Origin: Teratosphaeria epicoccoides
Lineage: Eukaryota; Ascomycota; Dothideomycetes; Mycosphaerellales; Teratosphaeriaceae
DNA: 64,000 nucleotides
Direction: 5' to 3'
Assembly (NCBI GenBank): GCA_021401465.1
Contig: JADDMT010000028.1
Coordinates: 270,336-334,335 of the forward strand
Of the stretch, positions 12,892 through 23,800 are shown in pieces. Every line of letters starts with the position of its first letter. Positions within the stretch are counted from its first letter, which is position 1. Below the pieces are notes generated by a model, which ran no database searches, was not told where the DNA came from, and saw only the letters and a list, made by a program, of their open reading frames with translations. The position numbers and the translations under genes are program-made.

Positions 12892-14596
12892 TCAGTGCAC
12901 ATGATTCCCATGATCATGCCCCTGACCTTCGTCCCTGGGTGTAGGCGGACAGCACCCCTTCCCAGGCGCACAGTTGTCGCCGCAATCAAGCAGACATGCG
13001 TCCGCGTCGCCTCGGAAGCTGCCAGCATTGCTCGGCCCGCGCGCAGAGCCGCTTGGACTGCTCGACCCGGCATGATGTGAGTGCGAATCTGCTGGCTCCT
13101 GGTGGTTGTGGTCCGGGTCAAGGCAGAACTCGGGCTGGATGGTTGAAGAATGAATACCGTAACCATGCAGGCATTTGCGAATATCTTGGGCCAGATGCAT
13201 GTAGCGGGAGCTCGTGTCTTCTGTCATAAGTGTTAGTTTATGTCAGATTGAGGGCGCCAGGATGAGATTGCGGCTCACCTTTGAAGTCGAACGCCACTTG
13301 CACATGCAACGACGCCACCATCTTCGAGTCATTCAATTGCCAGACGTGCAGGTGGTGGCAGCTAACCACACCCGGCAGTCTCTGAATGTCCTCCTTAATG
13401 TCCTCGACATCGACGCCGATTGGAACAGCTTGCAGCAGAATGCGCGACGCGGCTCTGCAGAGCGGAATGGCTGAAAACAAAATGATAACGGTGATGACGA
13501 GCGAGATGGCTGGATCAAAGTAGAACCTCCATTCGCCCTTGGCGAACCAAATGACCAAAGCAGTAGCAATGACGCCGACGTTGCCCAGGGCGTCGCCCAT
13601 GACGTGGAGGAAGATACCGCGCATGTTGAGGTCGCCGTGTGAATGGCCGTGGCCCTTTCCTTTGTCCTTTGGCTTGGCATGCACGTGCTTGCTGTGATCG
13701 ATGGATTTGCGCTTGTCAACCATGCCGTAGCCCGACTGCTTGCCAGAGAGTAAAGGCGTGTGGTGATCATTCGTATCATCGTGGTCATCAATCGCGTTTT
13801 CCGAGTTCTCATTATCATCATCATCATCATCAGATGGTATGGTCTCGGCGGTGCCCGCCTCAATGATTGCTCGGCGAAACGCATTGGGGCTGACGTAGAT
13901 GTCCTCGATGCCAGAGTACCGTCTGGATTTGCTGCGGTTGGACTTGTGGCCCTTTTTTGGTACCACAGTCGTCTCGTCGCCATCCACAGCAGTCGTCTCG
14001 CTTTCGACTTCTGCTGAGCTTTGTTTGGTTGTGGGCCACCCACCGAGTCTTTGCTGCGGCAGCACATCCACCACGTTGCCGCTCTCATCCGCCACCTGTG
14101 CATCGTGATGATGACTATGCCCAGCATGCCCTTCCTCAGCAGCATTACCTTCATCTCCATGTCCATGGTCGTGTCCACCAGGTCCGTGATCATGCTCATG
14201 AAACAAGAACAAGCCCAGCACATTGAACGTCAGACCCAGACAGCCCACAATCAACACCACCTTTGGATTCTTGACATGCTGCGGCTCGAAGAAGCGCTGT
14301 ATTGCGTCCAGAAAGATGGTCACGCACAGCGCCACCAGGAAAACTCCATTGACCAAAGCTCCAAGTGTCTCCGCGCGCTGCCAGCCGTATGTGTACGTCT
14401 TGGAGTTTGTCCTGGAGTTGGCGACTTTCACAGCCCAGAGACCGACGACTAGCGATAGGACATCGTTGAGCATGTGGAAGGCGTCGGCGACGAGGGCAAG
14501 CGAGTGGACGACATAGCCGGTGATGATTTCGACGAGGAAGAAGATGAAGTTGACGACGAGGAGGATGAGGATGCGGTTGCTCTTGGAGAGAGCCAT
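12892..14596 (-). CDS. ZRC1: Cation diffusion facilitator, ZRC1/COT1-type vacuolar zinc transporter
   Basis: Exon 1 is 14596-13279 and exon 2 is 13220-12892. The 58-bp intron has GTGAGC donor, ACTAAC branch and GACAG acceptor. The protein is about 548 residues. Six transmembrane helices are visible. The intramembrane metal site is present as HMLND (His41, Asp45) in helix II and HVMGD in helix V. Two His-rich loops follow the CDF pattern: HDHGPGGHDHGHGDEG, and a later acidic/His loop with a DDDD run and HSHGD. The C-terminal cytoplasmic metallochaperone-like domain spans the splice junction (HVQVAFDFKG joined to EDTSSRYMHLAQDIRKCL) and ends in a Cys/His-rich tail (CGDNCAPGKGCC, HDHGNHVH). The role is zinc/proton antiport into the vacuole for zinc tolerance. 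Whether it is the ZRC1 or COT1 orthologue cannot be decided from sequence reading alone. Confidence 0.92.
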
Positions 14597-15630
14597 GGCC
14601 GCGATCGTGTGGCAGGGGAGCTTCGCGCCTGATTAGCTGTATGTATCTGTTCAGGTCTGTCGCTGTAGAAGAACGGGAGAAACTGCCACCGAAACAAAAA
14701 CAGGCGGGCGGGGGCAAGAGCGCAGGACTAGCTTTTCTTGATCTCTTGCCCGAGCATTGGCCCACGCAACGTTTCTCAGCAGGGTTAGCACGCAATAACG
14801 CCTCCTAGCAATCTGCGCTTGTGAAAGCTTCTGTGTGCAATCCACACGTCTTGTCACACTCTACCCGGCTGAAGCTGCTTGACTGTTTGCAATCGTTCAA
14901 TTCTTGTTGTGCCCATGCATCGTGTCGAACGCGACGTGCATCGCATTATCATTTGTGGCTTGCCGCTTGCCGCTTGCCCGCCCGAGCTTAGCGAGCGGCG
15001 AGGGCGGGGGTGACAGCGGAGAGAATCATGACGGTATACGTAGGTACCTAGGTTTTAGTGGCGCCGCTACGATGGAGTGCACCCTGGAAACTGAAACCGT
15101 TCGCCCGCAAGCGTTATTACAAGGACATAGCCTTATCCTGGACTCTCGAGAACTGGCGAGTTATTATGCTGCATACTTGCTACCTGCGGTCTGCCTACGG
15201 CGCGCACTATGTTCTTCCCGGCCATGCACGTTCCACGAGCGGGACAATAGCTGTCGCACGAGGACCATCAGTTATCCGACGGGATCTTGAAAATCTCATC
15301 GACTAAATTCTTGGCTCCACGCGAGTTCCCTGTGTAAGGCACTGAGCCTACCACATCTCGGCTTTGCCATTCTATGTCCACAGGCTTGCGCCTCGCAATC
15401 TACCCAAGCAGCTTCGCCAAGGTCTCAACCTCGTTTAGCGGCTCTTCAAGCACCAAATTCTTGACTGGTTGGGACAGGGGCGTGGTAGCATTTGGCGTCT
15501 CCGCAGAACACAAAGGCGCTTCGTCGGAGTGGCGCAAAGGTGGAGTTGGTTCCACACGGGTTGGAAAAATGGGAGAAATCGTGATCGCAATATGCTTCAT
15601 CTCTTTCGTGTCTGGGCTAGGTGGCTGAAG
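14597..15630. other. Intergenic region
   Basis: 1 kb upstream of the zinc transporter. A minus-strand frame at 15400-15600 reads like protein (Ser/Pro-rich, 66 codons) but has no domain and no obvious splice partner. Nothing else can be supported. Confidence 0.4.
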
Positions 15631-16086
15631 CTAATACAGAGTTTCGCTATCTTTCCATCTCTGCAACCAAATGTAACACTCTGCATGCCGCAGGTAGTTA
15701 TCGCGAAGTGACCACAGCTTCATTAAGATCATTCGCGTGGTTGGAATAGCAGTCAAAGGCTCTTGTGGAGGATGTAGCCGGCGAGTGCATCGATTGTAGA
15801 AACGGGGTCTGGTCAGGACTGTGCTTGATCGCGGCCTCGAAGTGGTGTGGGATCATGGCCTCCGCTGTCTCGTAGAAGGCCTCGTAGAATTGCTTGCTGG
15901 CGAAGAGCATGGCAAATGGCCGTCGCATTTCAGCGACAGGCGTACTGGAGCGCACTGGGTCTTTGCCTTCCCGTTTGACCGTCAAGGACGCAACGCCGTC
16001 AGACTTTGCGGCGATGCCATTTCTTGATAGATGAGCTCGCGGACTTTACGGGGAGGACTGAGGGAGCTTGTGTTCTCGTCTACCAT
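15631..16086 (-). pseudogene. Frameshifted small gene resembling 2EXR/F-box-like fungal proteins
   Basis: From ATG at 16086 the frame reads a short N-terminus with SPPRKVRELIYQEMASPQS, like the LPxELRxxIY entry motif of fungal 2EXR-type proteins, then hits TGA near 15983. The next frame continues at once with protein-like sequence (RRPFAMLFASKQFYEAFYETAEAMIP). A second shift near 15735 leads to LWSLRDNYLRHAECYIWLQ and a stop at 15631. Together they would form a ~140-residue protein. No convincing introns bridge the two shifts; the possible GT-AG pairs are under 45 bp. A pseudogene, or a gene with very short introns, fits. Family assignment is tentative. Confidence 0.45.
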
Positions 16087-16314
16087 TGTGCTGCTGGCCC
16101 GAAGTGATGTTATTCTTATCGAGTATCGCACACTGGTAGCTGACCGAGCTGTTAACATTATACTGGTCAAGACGAGGCGAAGACGATTTCGTTCAGCTCC
16201 AAGCGCATTGGAATGGTCTTTCTATTCAGATGCCAACGAAAGCGCAAGTTCCGCCGCGTTTGGATTGGGGTGCGCCCAAATTGGAGAGCGAGCAACCAAC
16301 AAGCCGTCCAGTGG

Positions 16315-17640
16315 TTACCTCGTCTCGCCATCTAAGCCGTCAAAGATGCGCGGCAGATTTTCAATAGCTTCAATCTTGCTTTCGGCTTCAGCCGCATACT
16401 GCTCCCCCATTTTCAGTCTCTGCAGTGCCGCATCGACAGTCGCCTTCCCAGCTTCGGCGCCTGCCGTTTCCCAGTCTGTCCCTCGTGAAGCTCCGGGATG
16501 TACGAGATGGCTCTCGTCTGCCAATCGAGATATGAGGCGTTGGGTCTCACTCTCGGCGGAGGAAATGGCTTTGTGGAGGTGTGCGCTTTGCAGCAGAAGA
16601 GATGACTCGAATTGCTTGTGCACGGCGAGATCGGAGATGTAGGGGATCACAAGCTCCGCTGGAGTGCGTCGTTGACTGCTAATGCTATTGGAATTGCGTT
16701 CAAGAACTGAGGAACTTGGTGAAAAGTCCAGATCAGGTGTGGGAGGGTTGTTGACAGTATCAGTTAACTGCTGTCTCGCAGCGACATACTGCTCATACAG
16801 CTGCTCCACCTGCTCAGAGCTTGAACGCTGATGTTCAACATGCCCGTTTGTGTCGGCTATAGGAGGCGCAGCTTGAGAGCCCGTCCCCTCGGCTTCCCCA
16901 ATGATAGCCAGCTGATGCTCCATCCATCCTGTAAGCTCGTTCAGCGCTCGTTGCAGGCCCGCTACGTCCGCTTCGGAGCCAGACTTCGAAAAGGCGTCCG
17001 AAAGGGGCCTATGCTTTAGTCTACCGTTCCGGCCGGCGTCCACATTGCGTTTCGTGGAGAGGACTGCCTTTTTGAGATCCAGTACTCTGGCATTGACGTC
17101 CGCTTTATCGCCAAAAGACGCAGGCTGGCTTAGTGGAGGCGTAGGCGCGTCTCCAGCGGATTGCTTGATTATGTCGTCCAGATGCCCATCTACCACACCT
17201 TTGCCAGCTGCATTGATTTGAGCGAAGGTGCGATCCAAGACAAGAAGCTTCCTCTGCCTTTCTCTCAGTCGTAAAATTGGAATGTAGCTTTCGTCCACCA
17301 GCCCACTGCCATTACTGCACGAGTCACCGTTGCATTCGATGTTCAGCCTCGCAAGATCCGCTTTGAGTGAGTCGAGCCCCGCTTGCGCCGCGGTGTGGGC
17401 TTGCAGGGATTTCAGGTACGCTCTGCGAACGCCGGTCAAGGGTGGCGACGAAAACTCCAACAGATCTCCCTCTGGGGCGGACGTGAGGCTCGTGACTGTC
17501 AAGGGGACATCTCCAGTCTTCAGTTGCCTTTGCACATGTTTCTGCAGTTCCTGCCGAATCGCAGCAACTTCGGCCCGGGGCTTGATGAATGGCTCTAATG
17601 CGTCTGCAACCTCAGGAAGAGGGAGATTATCCCAAGGCAT
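16315..17640 (-). CDS. Hypothetical coiled-coil protein
   Basis: 441 residues, single exon, start MPWDNLPLPEVADALEPFI. I do not recognise a family. It has no signal peptide or membrane helix. Heptad-like Leu/Ala/Glu/Gln-rich segments suggest coiled coils at roughly 15-45, 85-110, 230-250, 275-295 and over the last 100 residues (IPYISDLAVHKQFESSLLL, AISSAESETQRLISRL, ALQRLKMGEQYAAEAESKIEAIE). Ser/Pro-rich linkers separate them. The layout suggests a structural or cytoskeletal-complex subunit, but that is inference. It is divergent from BRR2, with about 230 bp between starts, and so is probably expressed in the same constitutive manner. Confidence 0.75.
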   Translation of the reverse strand: MPWDNLPLPEVADALEPFIKPRAEVAAIRQELQKHVQRQLKTGDVPLTVTSLTSAPEGDLLEFSSPPLTGVRRAYLKSLQAHTAAQAGLDSLKADLARLNIECNGDSCSNGSGLVDESYIPILRLRERQRKLLVLDRTFAQINAAGKGVVDGHLDDIIKQSAGDAPTPPLSQPASFGDKADVNARVLDLKKAVLSTKRNVDAGRNGRLKHRPLSDAFSKSGSEADVAGLQRALNELTGWMEHQLAIIGEAEGTGSQAAPPIADTNGHVEHQRSSSEQVEQLYEQYVAARQQLTDTVNNPPTPDLDFSPSSSVLERNSNSISSQRRTPAELVIPYISDLAVHKQFESSLLLQSAHLHKAISSAESETQRLISRLADESHLVHPGASRGTDWETAGAEAGKATVDAALQRLKMGEQYAAEAESKIEAIENLPRIFDGLDGETR

Positions 17641-17872
17641 GGCTCATTGGCGTTCAATGATGACCTCCGCCACAGGTCAGTGCAGGGCTGGCGCGTATGG
17701 GGCTCGAGTCAGGAGCGGCACGAGGATCGCCGACCCGAGTCATGAGTTTAGTTCTGATCTTTCGAATTCTTAATCAAACACGTAGTTGTGGTCAGCCACT
17801 GCCACCACCACCTTTGCCCTTCCTTCATCTTCTTGGGTGCTCACCGGGTGGTGAGCACAGCTATTGACGACC

Positions 17873-20800
17873 ATGGCGGACTCCAAAAAGGGCGCGGGCG
17901 ACAACCCGTTGGGCCAGTATAAGTACTCGGCCATGTCCAACTTGGTGCTGAAAGCCGATAAACGATTCATTTCTCGACGAGGAGACGAGCAAACAGGCGA
18001 CCCGGAGTCACTCGTCGGCAAGATCAGGCTGCAGGACATGGGCAGCCGGACTGCAAGAGACACTGCGCCAAAAGCGCCCGTACAAGAGCAGGCGCGCAAG
18101 AGGAAGCGCACAGAGCCGCTGCAGAGCTCGAGAGCAGCAGGCGTGTTGAGCCAGGCAGATTTGAACATCGAAGGCCTCAGATACCGACCACGAACTGCTG
18201 CCACCAAGGAGATCTATGATCTGATCGCGACAAACGTGGCGCAAAAGATGGGTGGAGACTATCCGCTACAGGTCGTGGCGTCAGCGACAGATTCTGTGTT
18301 GGAATACTTGAAGGATGAAAGTTTGAAGGATTTCGACAAGAAGAAGGAGATTGACGATATTCTCGGTATAAGTCTGGCCAGCAAAGAGTTCAATCAATTG
18401 GTCAATTTGGGCAAAAAGATTACGGATTACGATGCTGAGGACGAGGACGAAGAGATGGGTGACGAGGCTGGTGAGGGCGCGGACATTGATGAGCGACAAG
18501 GTGTGGCTGTCGATTTTGGGGATGATGACGAAGACGAAGGAGGCGGACAGACGTTTGAGGTTCGCGACGAGGACGAAGAGTCCGAGGACGACCTCAACAT
18601 GGAGACAGCCGAACTCGCTGGTCAAGAAGAGCCGTTGCCTCAGCAGGGTGAAGAAGAGGACGAGGAAGATGACGGCATGGTCATCGAGAGCCGAAGACGG
18701 CGGGCTGAGCGGGAAAACCAGGACCTGGACCTTGTACTAGCCCACGATATCGATGCGTATTGGCTGCAACGGCAGATTGGCCAGATATACGAGGATGCAC
18801 ATACGCAGAACGAGAAGACGCGCGAAGCTGAGCGAATCATGGGCGAGCATGATGAGTCTGGAGAGGAGAAGCCGCTGCGAGAGGTTGAAAATGACCTGAT
18901 GGATCTGTTCGATTATGAGCACAATGACCTGATTGCCAAGCTGATAAAGAACCGCGACAGAATTTTGTGGGTCACCAAGTGGCGGCGAGCTGTTGACGAC
19001 GAGTCAGCAAGGTTGGCTATCGAGAAGGAAATGGTCAATGCAGGTCACGCAGAAATTTTGAAAGAGCTTCGTGGTCGTGAGGAGGACTCAGCTGGTGCTG
19101 GAGCGCGGAGGTTGAACATTAAGCTGGATCTGATGGAGCTTGATGCCGAACCCCCGGCAAAGGAAGAGCAGAAAGAAGGCTTGGTTGGTGGTATGCAACC
19201 TCGGAAGACGCTGAATCTGGAAGATCTCAAATTCGACCAAGGCAATCACCTTATGACAAACACGAATGTCAAGCTCCCACAAGGCTCGACCAAGCGCACT
19301 TTCAAAGGCTACGAGGAGATTCACGTGCCAGCGCCCAAGCGCAAAGCAGATGCCAACGAGACTCCGCTCATGCCAACGAGCCAATTACCGGCCTGGGCGC
19401 AGCCGGGTTTCGGACAGAGCAAGAGCTTGAATCGCATTCAGACCAATTGTTACCCTTCTGCATTCGAGGGCGATGGCAATATGCTCATTTGCGCGCCTAC
19501 CGGGTCCGGCAAGACGAACGTTGCTATGCTGACTATGCTCCGTGAGATTGGGAAATATCGAGATCCAACTACTGGAGACATCGACTTAGACTCGTTCAAA
19601 ATCATATACATTGCTCCGCTGAAAGCATTGGTCCAAGAACAAGTCGGCAATTTTGGCAACAGGCTGGAACCTTACGGCATCAAGGTGTCAGAGCTTACTG
19701 GTGACAGACAGCTCACGAAGCAGCAGATCGCGGACACCAACGTCATCGTCACAACGCCAGAGAAATGGGATGTCATTACTCGCAAAGCGACGGATACTAG
19801 CTACACCAACCTCGTGCGTCTGATTTGTATTGATGAGATCCATTTGCTGCACGATGACCGTGGTCCAGTCCTGGAAAGTATCGTCAGCCGAACGATTCGC
19901 CGTCAAGAGCAGACTGGGGAACCTGTGCGCATCGTCGGTCTGTCTGCAACGCTACCAAATTACCGCGATGTCGCGGCATTCCTGCGTGTTGACGTCTCCA
20001 AGGATCTACACTATTTCGATGGCTCCTTCCGACCCTGCCCACTAAAGCAGGAGTTCGTAGGAGTGACCGACAAAAAGGCCATCAAGCAGCTCAAGACTAT
20101 GAACGATGTCTGCTATAACAAGGTCCTGGAGCAAGTTGGACAGAACAAACAGCAAATGCTCATTTTCGTTCACTCGCGGAAGGAGACGGCAAAGACCGCC
20201 AAATACATCCGCGACAAAGCGCTGGAGCTGGAGACAATAGGACAGATCATGAAAGTTGATGCTGCTAGCCGAGAGATCCTGCGGGAAGAAGCCGAACAAG
20301 TGGCCAATGCCGACCTGAAGGACGTGCTGCCGTACGGTTTTGGTATTCACCATGCTGGTATGTCTCGAGCAGACAGAACAGCTGTAGAGGACCTGTTCGC
20401 CGATGGCTCTATCCAGGTCCTTGTCTGTACTGCCACCCTTGCTTGGGGTGTCAACCTGCCAGCACATACTGTCATCATCAAGGGCACCCAGATCTACTCG
20501 CCGGAGAAAGGTAGCTGGGTCGAGTTGTCCCCGCAAGACGTGCTGCAGATGCTTGGCCGTGCTGGGCGGCCGCAGTATGACACTTATGGCGAGGGTATTA
20601 TAATCACAACACAAAGCGAGCTGCAGTACTATTTATCACTGCTCAACCAACAGCTGCCGATTGAGTCACAATTCGTAAGCAGACTGGCCGACAATCTGAA
20701 CGCTGAAATCGTGCTTGGAAATGTTCGCAGCAGAGATGAAGGTGTGGAGTGGCTAGGCTATACCTACCTCTTCGTCCGAATGATCCGGTCGCCAGCTCTG

Positions 20801-23800
20801 TATCAGGTCGGCGCCGACTACGATGAGGACGAGACTCTAGAACAGAAGCGAGTTGATCTGATTCACTCTGCTGCTGCTGTGTTGGAAAAGGCAAGCCTTG
20901 TAAAATACGACAAGAAGACTGGCCGATTACAATCGACAGATCTTGGTCGTGTTGCCTCGCACTACTACATCACGCACAGCAGCATGCTCACGTACAATAC
21001 TCACATCACTGCTGGCGTTACGCCAATTGAGCTCTTTCGGGTCTTTGCGCTCAGTGACGAGTTTAAATACATTCCTGTCCGACAGGACGAGAAGCTTGAA
21101 CTCGCCAAGTTGCTGCAGCGTGTCCCAATTCCAGTCAAGGAGACAATCGATGAGCCGCATTGCAAGATCAATGTTCTGCTACAAGCATATGTTTCTCGTC
21201 TCAAACTTGAAGGTCTGGCCTTGATGGCTGATCTTGTTTACGTCACGCAATCTGCGGGTCGTATTCTCCGCGCCATGTTCGAAATCGCTCTCAAAAAGGA
21301 GTGGGCCGGTGTTGCCAAAGATGCGCTTGCGCTCTGCAAAATGGCGGAGAAGAGAATGTGGCCGACGATGACTCCACTGCGTCAATTCCCAGAGTGTAGT
21401 CAGGAGATCATCAAGAAGGCAGAAAGGATCGATGTGCCTTGGTCTGCATACTTCGATCTTGACCCGCCACGAATGGGCGAATTGCTCGGGATGCCAAGGC
21501 AGGGGCGTCAAGTATGCAACATGGTGGCCAAGTTTCCTCGACTCGAAATAGCGGCACAAGTGCAACCTATCACCCGCTCCATGCTTAGGGTGGAGCTCAC
21601 GCTGACGCCGAAGTTCGAGTGGGAAGATGAGTTGCATGGCCGTGCCGAAAACTGGTGGTTCATTGTCGAGGACTGCGACGGTGAGAGGATCCTATTCCAC
21701 GATCAGTTCCTGCTGCGCAAGGAGTACGCCACAGTAGAGATTAACGAGCACCTCGTTGAGTTTACTGTTGAAATCACGGAGCCTATGCCACCAAACTACT
21801 TCATCACTGTGATCAGTGATCGATGGATGCACGCCGAGAGCCAACTCGCCTTATCGTTCCAGAAACTGGTGCTGCCGGAGAAGTTCCCAGCCCCAACGCC
21901 TCTACTCGACATGCAACCTGTGCCGGTCTCGGCGCTCAAGAGGCAGGAGTACGTTGATCTGTACCCTGAATGGCAGAACTTCAACAGAATTCAGACGCAG
22001 ACCTTCAACGCGCTATATCAAACCACCGACAATGTTTTTGTCGGCAGCCCGACCAGCAGCGGCAAGACAGTATGCGCCGAGTTCGCGATCCTCAGTCACT
22101 GGGCTCAAGGCGAAAGTGGCAAGGCTGTGTACATTGCGCCCTTTCAGGAGCAAGTTGACGCCCGCTGCAAAGCCTGGCAGAAGCGTCTGGGTGGCATAGC
22201 AGGTGGCAAAGAAGTCGTCAAGCTTACAGGCGAGACCACAGCCGATCTGAAGCTGCTTGAGCGCGGCGATCTGATTGTTGCAACGCCAGTCCAGTGGGAT
22301 ATGATGTCCAGGCAATGGCAACGGCGGAAGAATGTGCAGAACACCAGACTCATCATTGCTGACGATCTGCATATGCTTGGCGGCCATTGCGGCTACATTT
22401 ACGAAGCTGTGGTCTCACGATCGCAAGCGATAGCCGCTCAGCTCGAGAATGGTCTTCGCATTGTTGGTCTGTCGGTTTCTCTCTCCAACGCAAGGGACAT
22501 TGGCGAATGGTTGGGTGCAAGCAAGCACAATATCTTCAACTTTTCGCCGAGCACTCGATCCATTCCGCTGAACCTGCATCTGCAAGGCTTCAGCATCCCA
22601 CATTTCCCATCGCTGATGCTGGCCATGACGAAGCCGGCGTATCAGGCCATTCTGCAGCACGCACCGGAGGAGCCTTCCATGGTTTTCCTACCAAGCAGAA
22701 AGCAAGTCAGATTAACGGCGCAAGACTTGCTTGCAGCGTGTGTGGCAGATGACGACGAGCACAGGTTCTTGCAGGCTGACATCGAGCAACTCGAGCCGAT
22801 TCTTGGCCGTGTGAAGGAGTGTAGTCTTGCAGAGAGCCTGAGGCATGGGGTTGCTTATTACCACGAAGCTCTCAGCGAGTCCGACAAGCGCATCGTTGAG
22901 TCACTTTTCAATCAAGGGGCGGTGCAGGTCATGCTTGTCTCCCGGGACTGCTGTTGGGAGATCCAGAGCATCGCCCATCTCGTCATTGTAATGGGCACGC
23001 AGTTTTTCGAGGGTCGCGAGCACAGATACATCGACTACTCAATCGCGGAAGTCTTGCAGATGTTCGGCAAGGCTGGCCGTCCCGGTGTCGACAGAGATTG
23101 CAGAGGTGTGCTCATGTGTCCAGAAGTCAAGAGGTTCTACTACAGAAAATTCTTGAGCGAGGCGCTGCCAATAGAAAGTCAGTTGCAGAGCTATATGCAT
23201 GACGCTTTCGTAACGGAAATCAGCACGAAGACCATCGAAAGCACGCAGGACGCTATTGACTGGACGACTTACACGTACTTCTACCGAAGGCTGCTAGCAA
23301 ACCCTAGCTTCTATGGACTGAGCGACACGAGCCACGAAGGTCTAAGCGCATACTTGTCTGAGCAAGTGGAGCAGACGCTAAAAGATCTGAGTGATGCCAA
23401 GCTCATCGAGGTTGACGAGGAAGAAGACACAGTCGCACCTCTTAATGCGGCGATGATTGCAGCCTACTACAACATCTCATTCATCACCATGCAGACATTA
23501 CTCCTATCGCTGAAGCGGACCACAAAGCTCAAAGGCATCCTGGAGATTGTGACTGCAGCTACAGAGTTCGAGGATATCCAGATACGACGGCACGAGGAGA
23601 GGGTGCTGCAGCGTATTTACGATCGTGTGCCTGTCAAGATTTCGGAGATCAACTTCGAGAGCCCGCACTTCAAGGCCTTTGTGCTGCTGCAGGCACATTT
23701 CAGCCGCATGCAGCTGCCGACCGACCTTGCTAAAGACCAGGAGATTATCTTGCGGAAGGTATTGAACCTGCTCAGCGCCTGTGTGGACGTGCTGTCAAGC

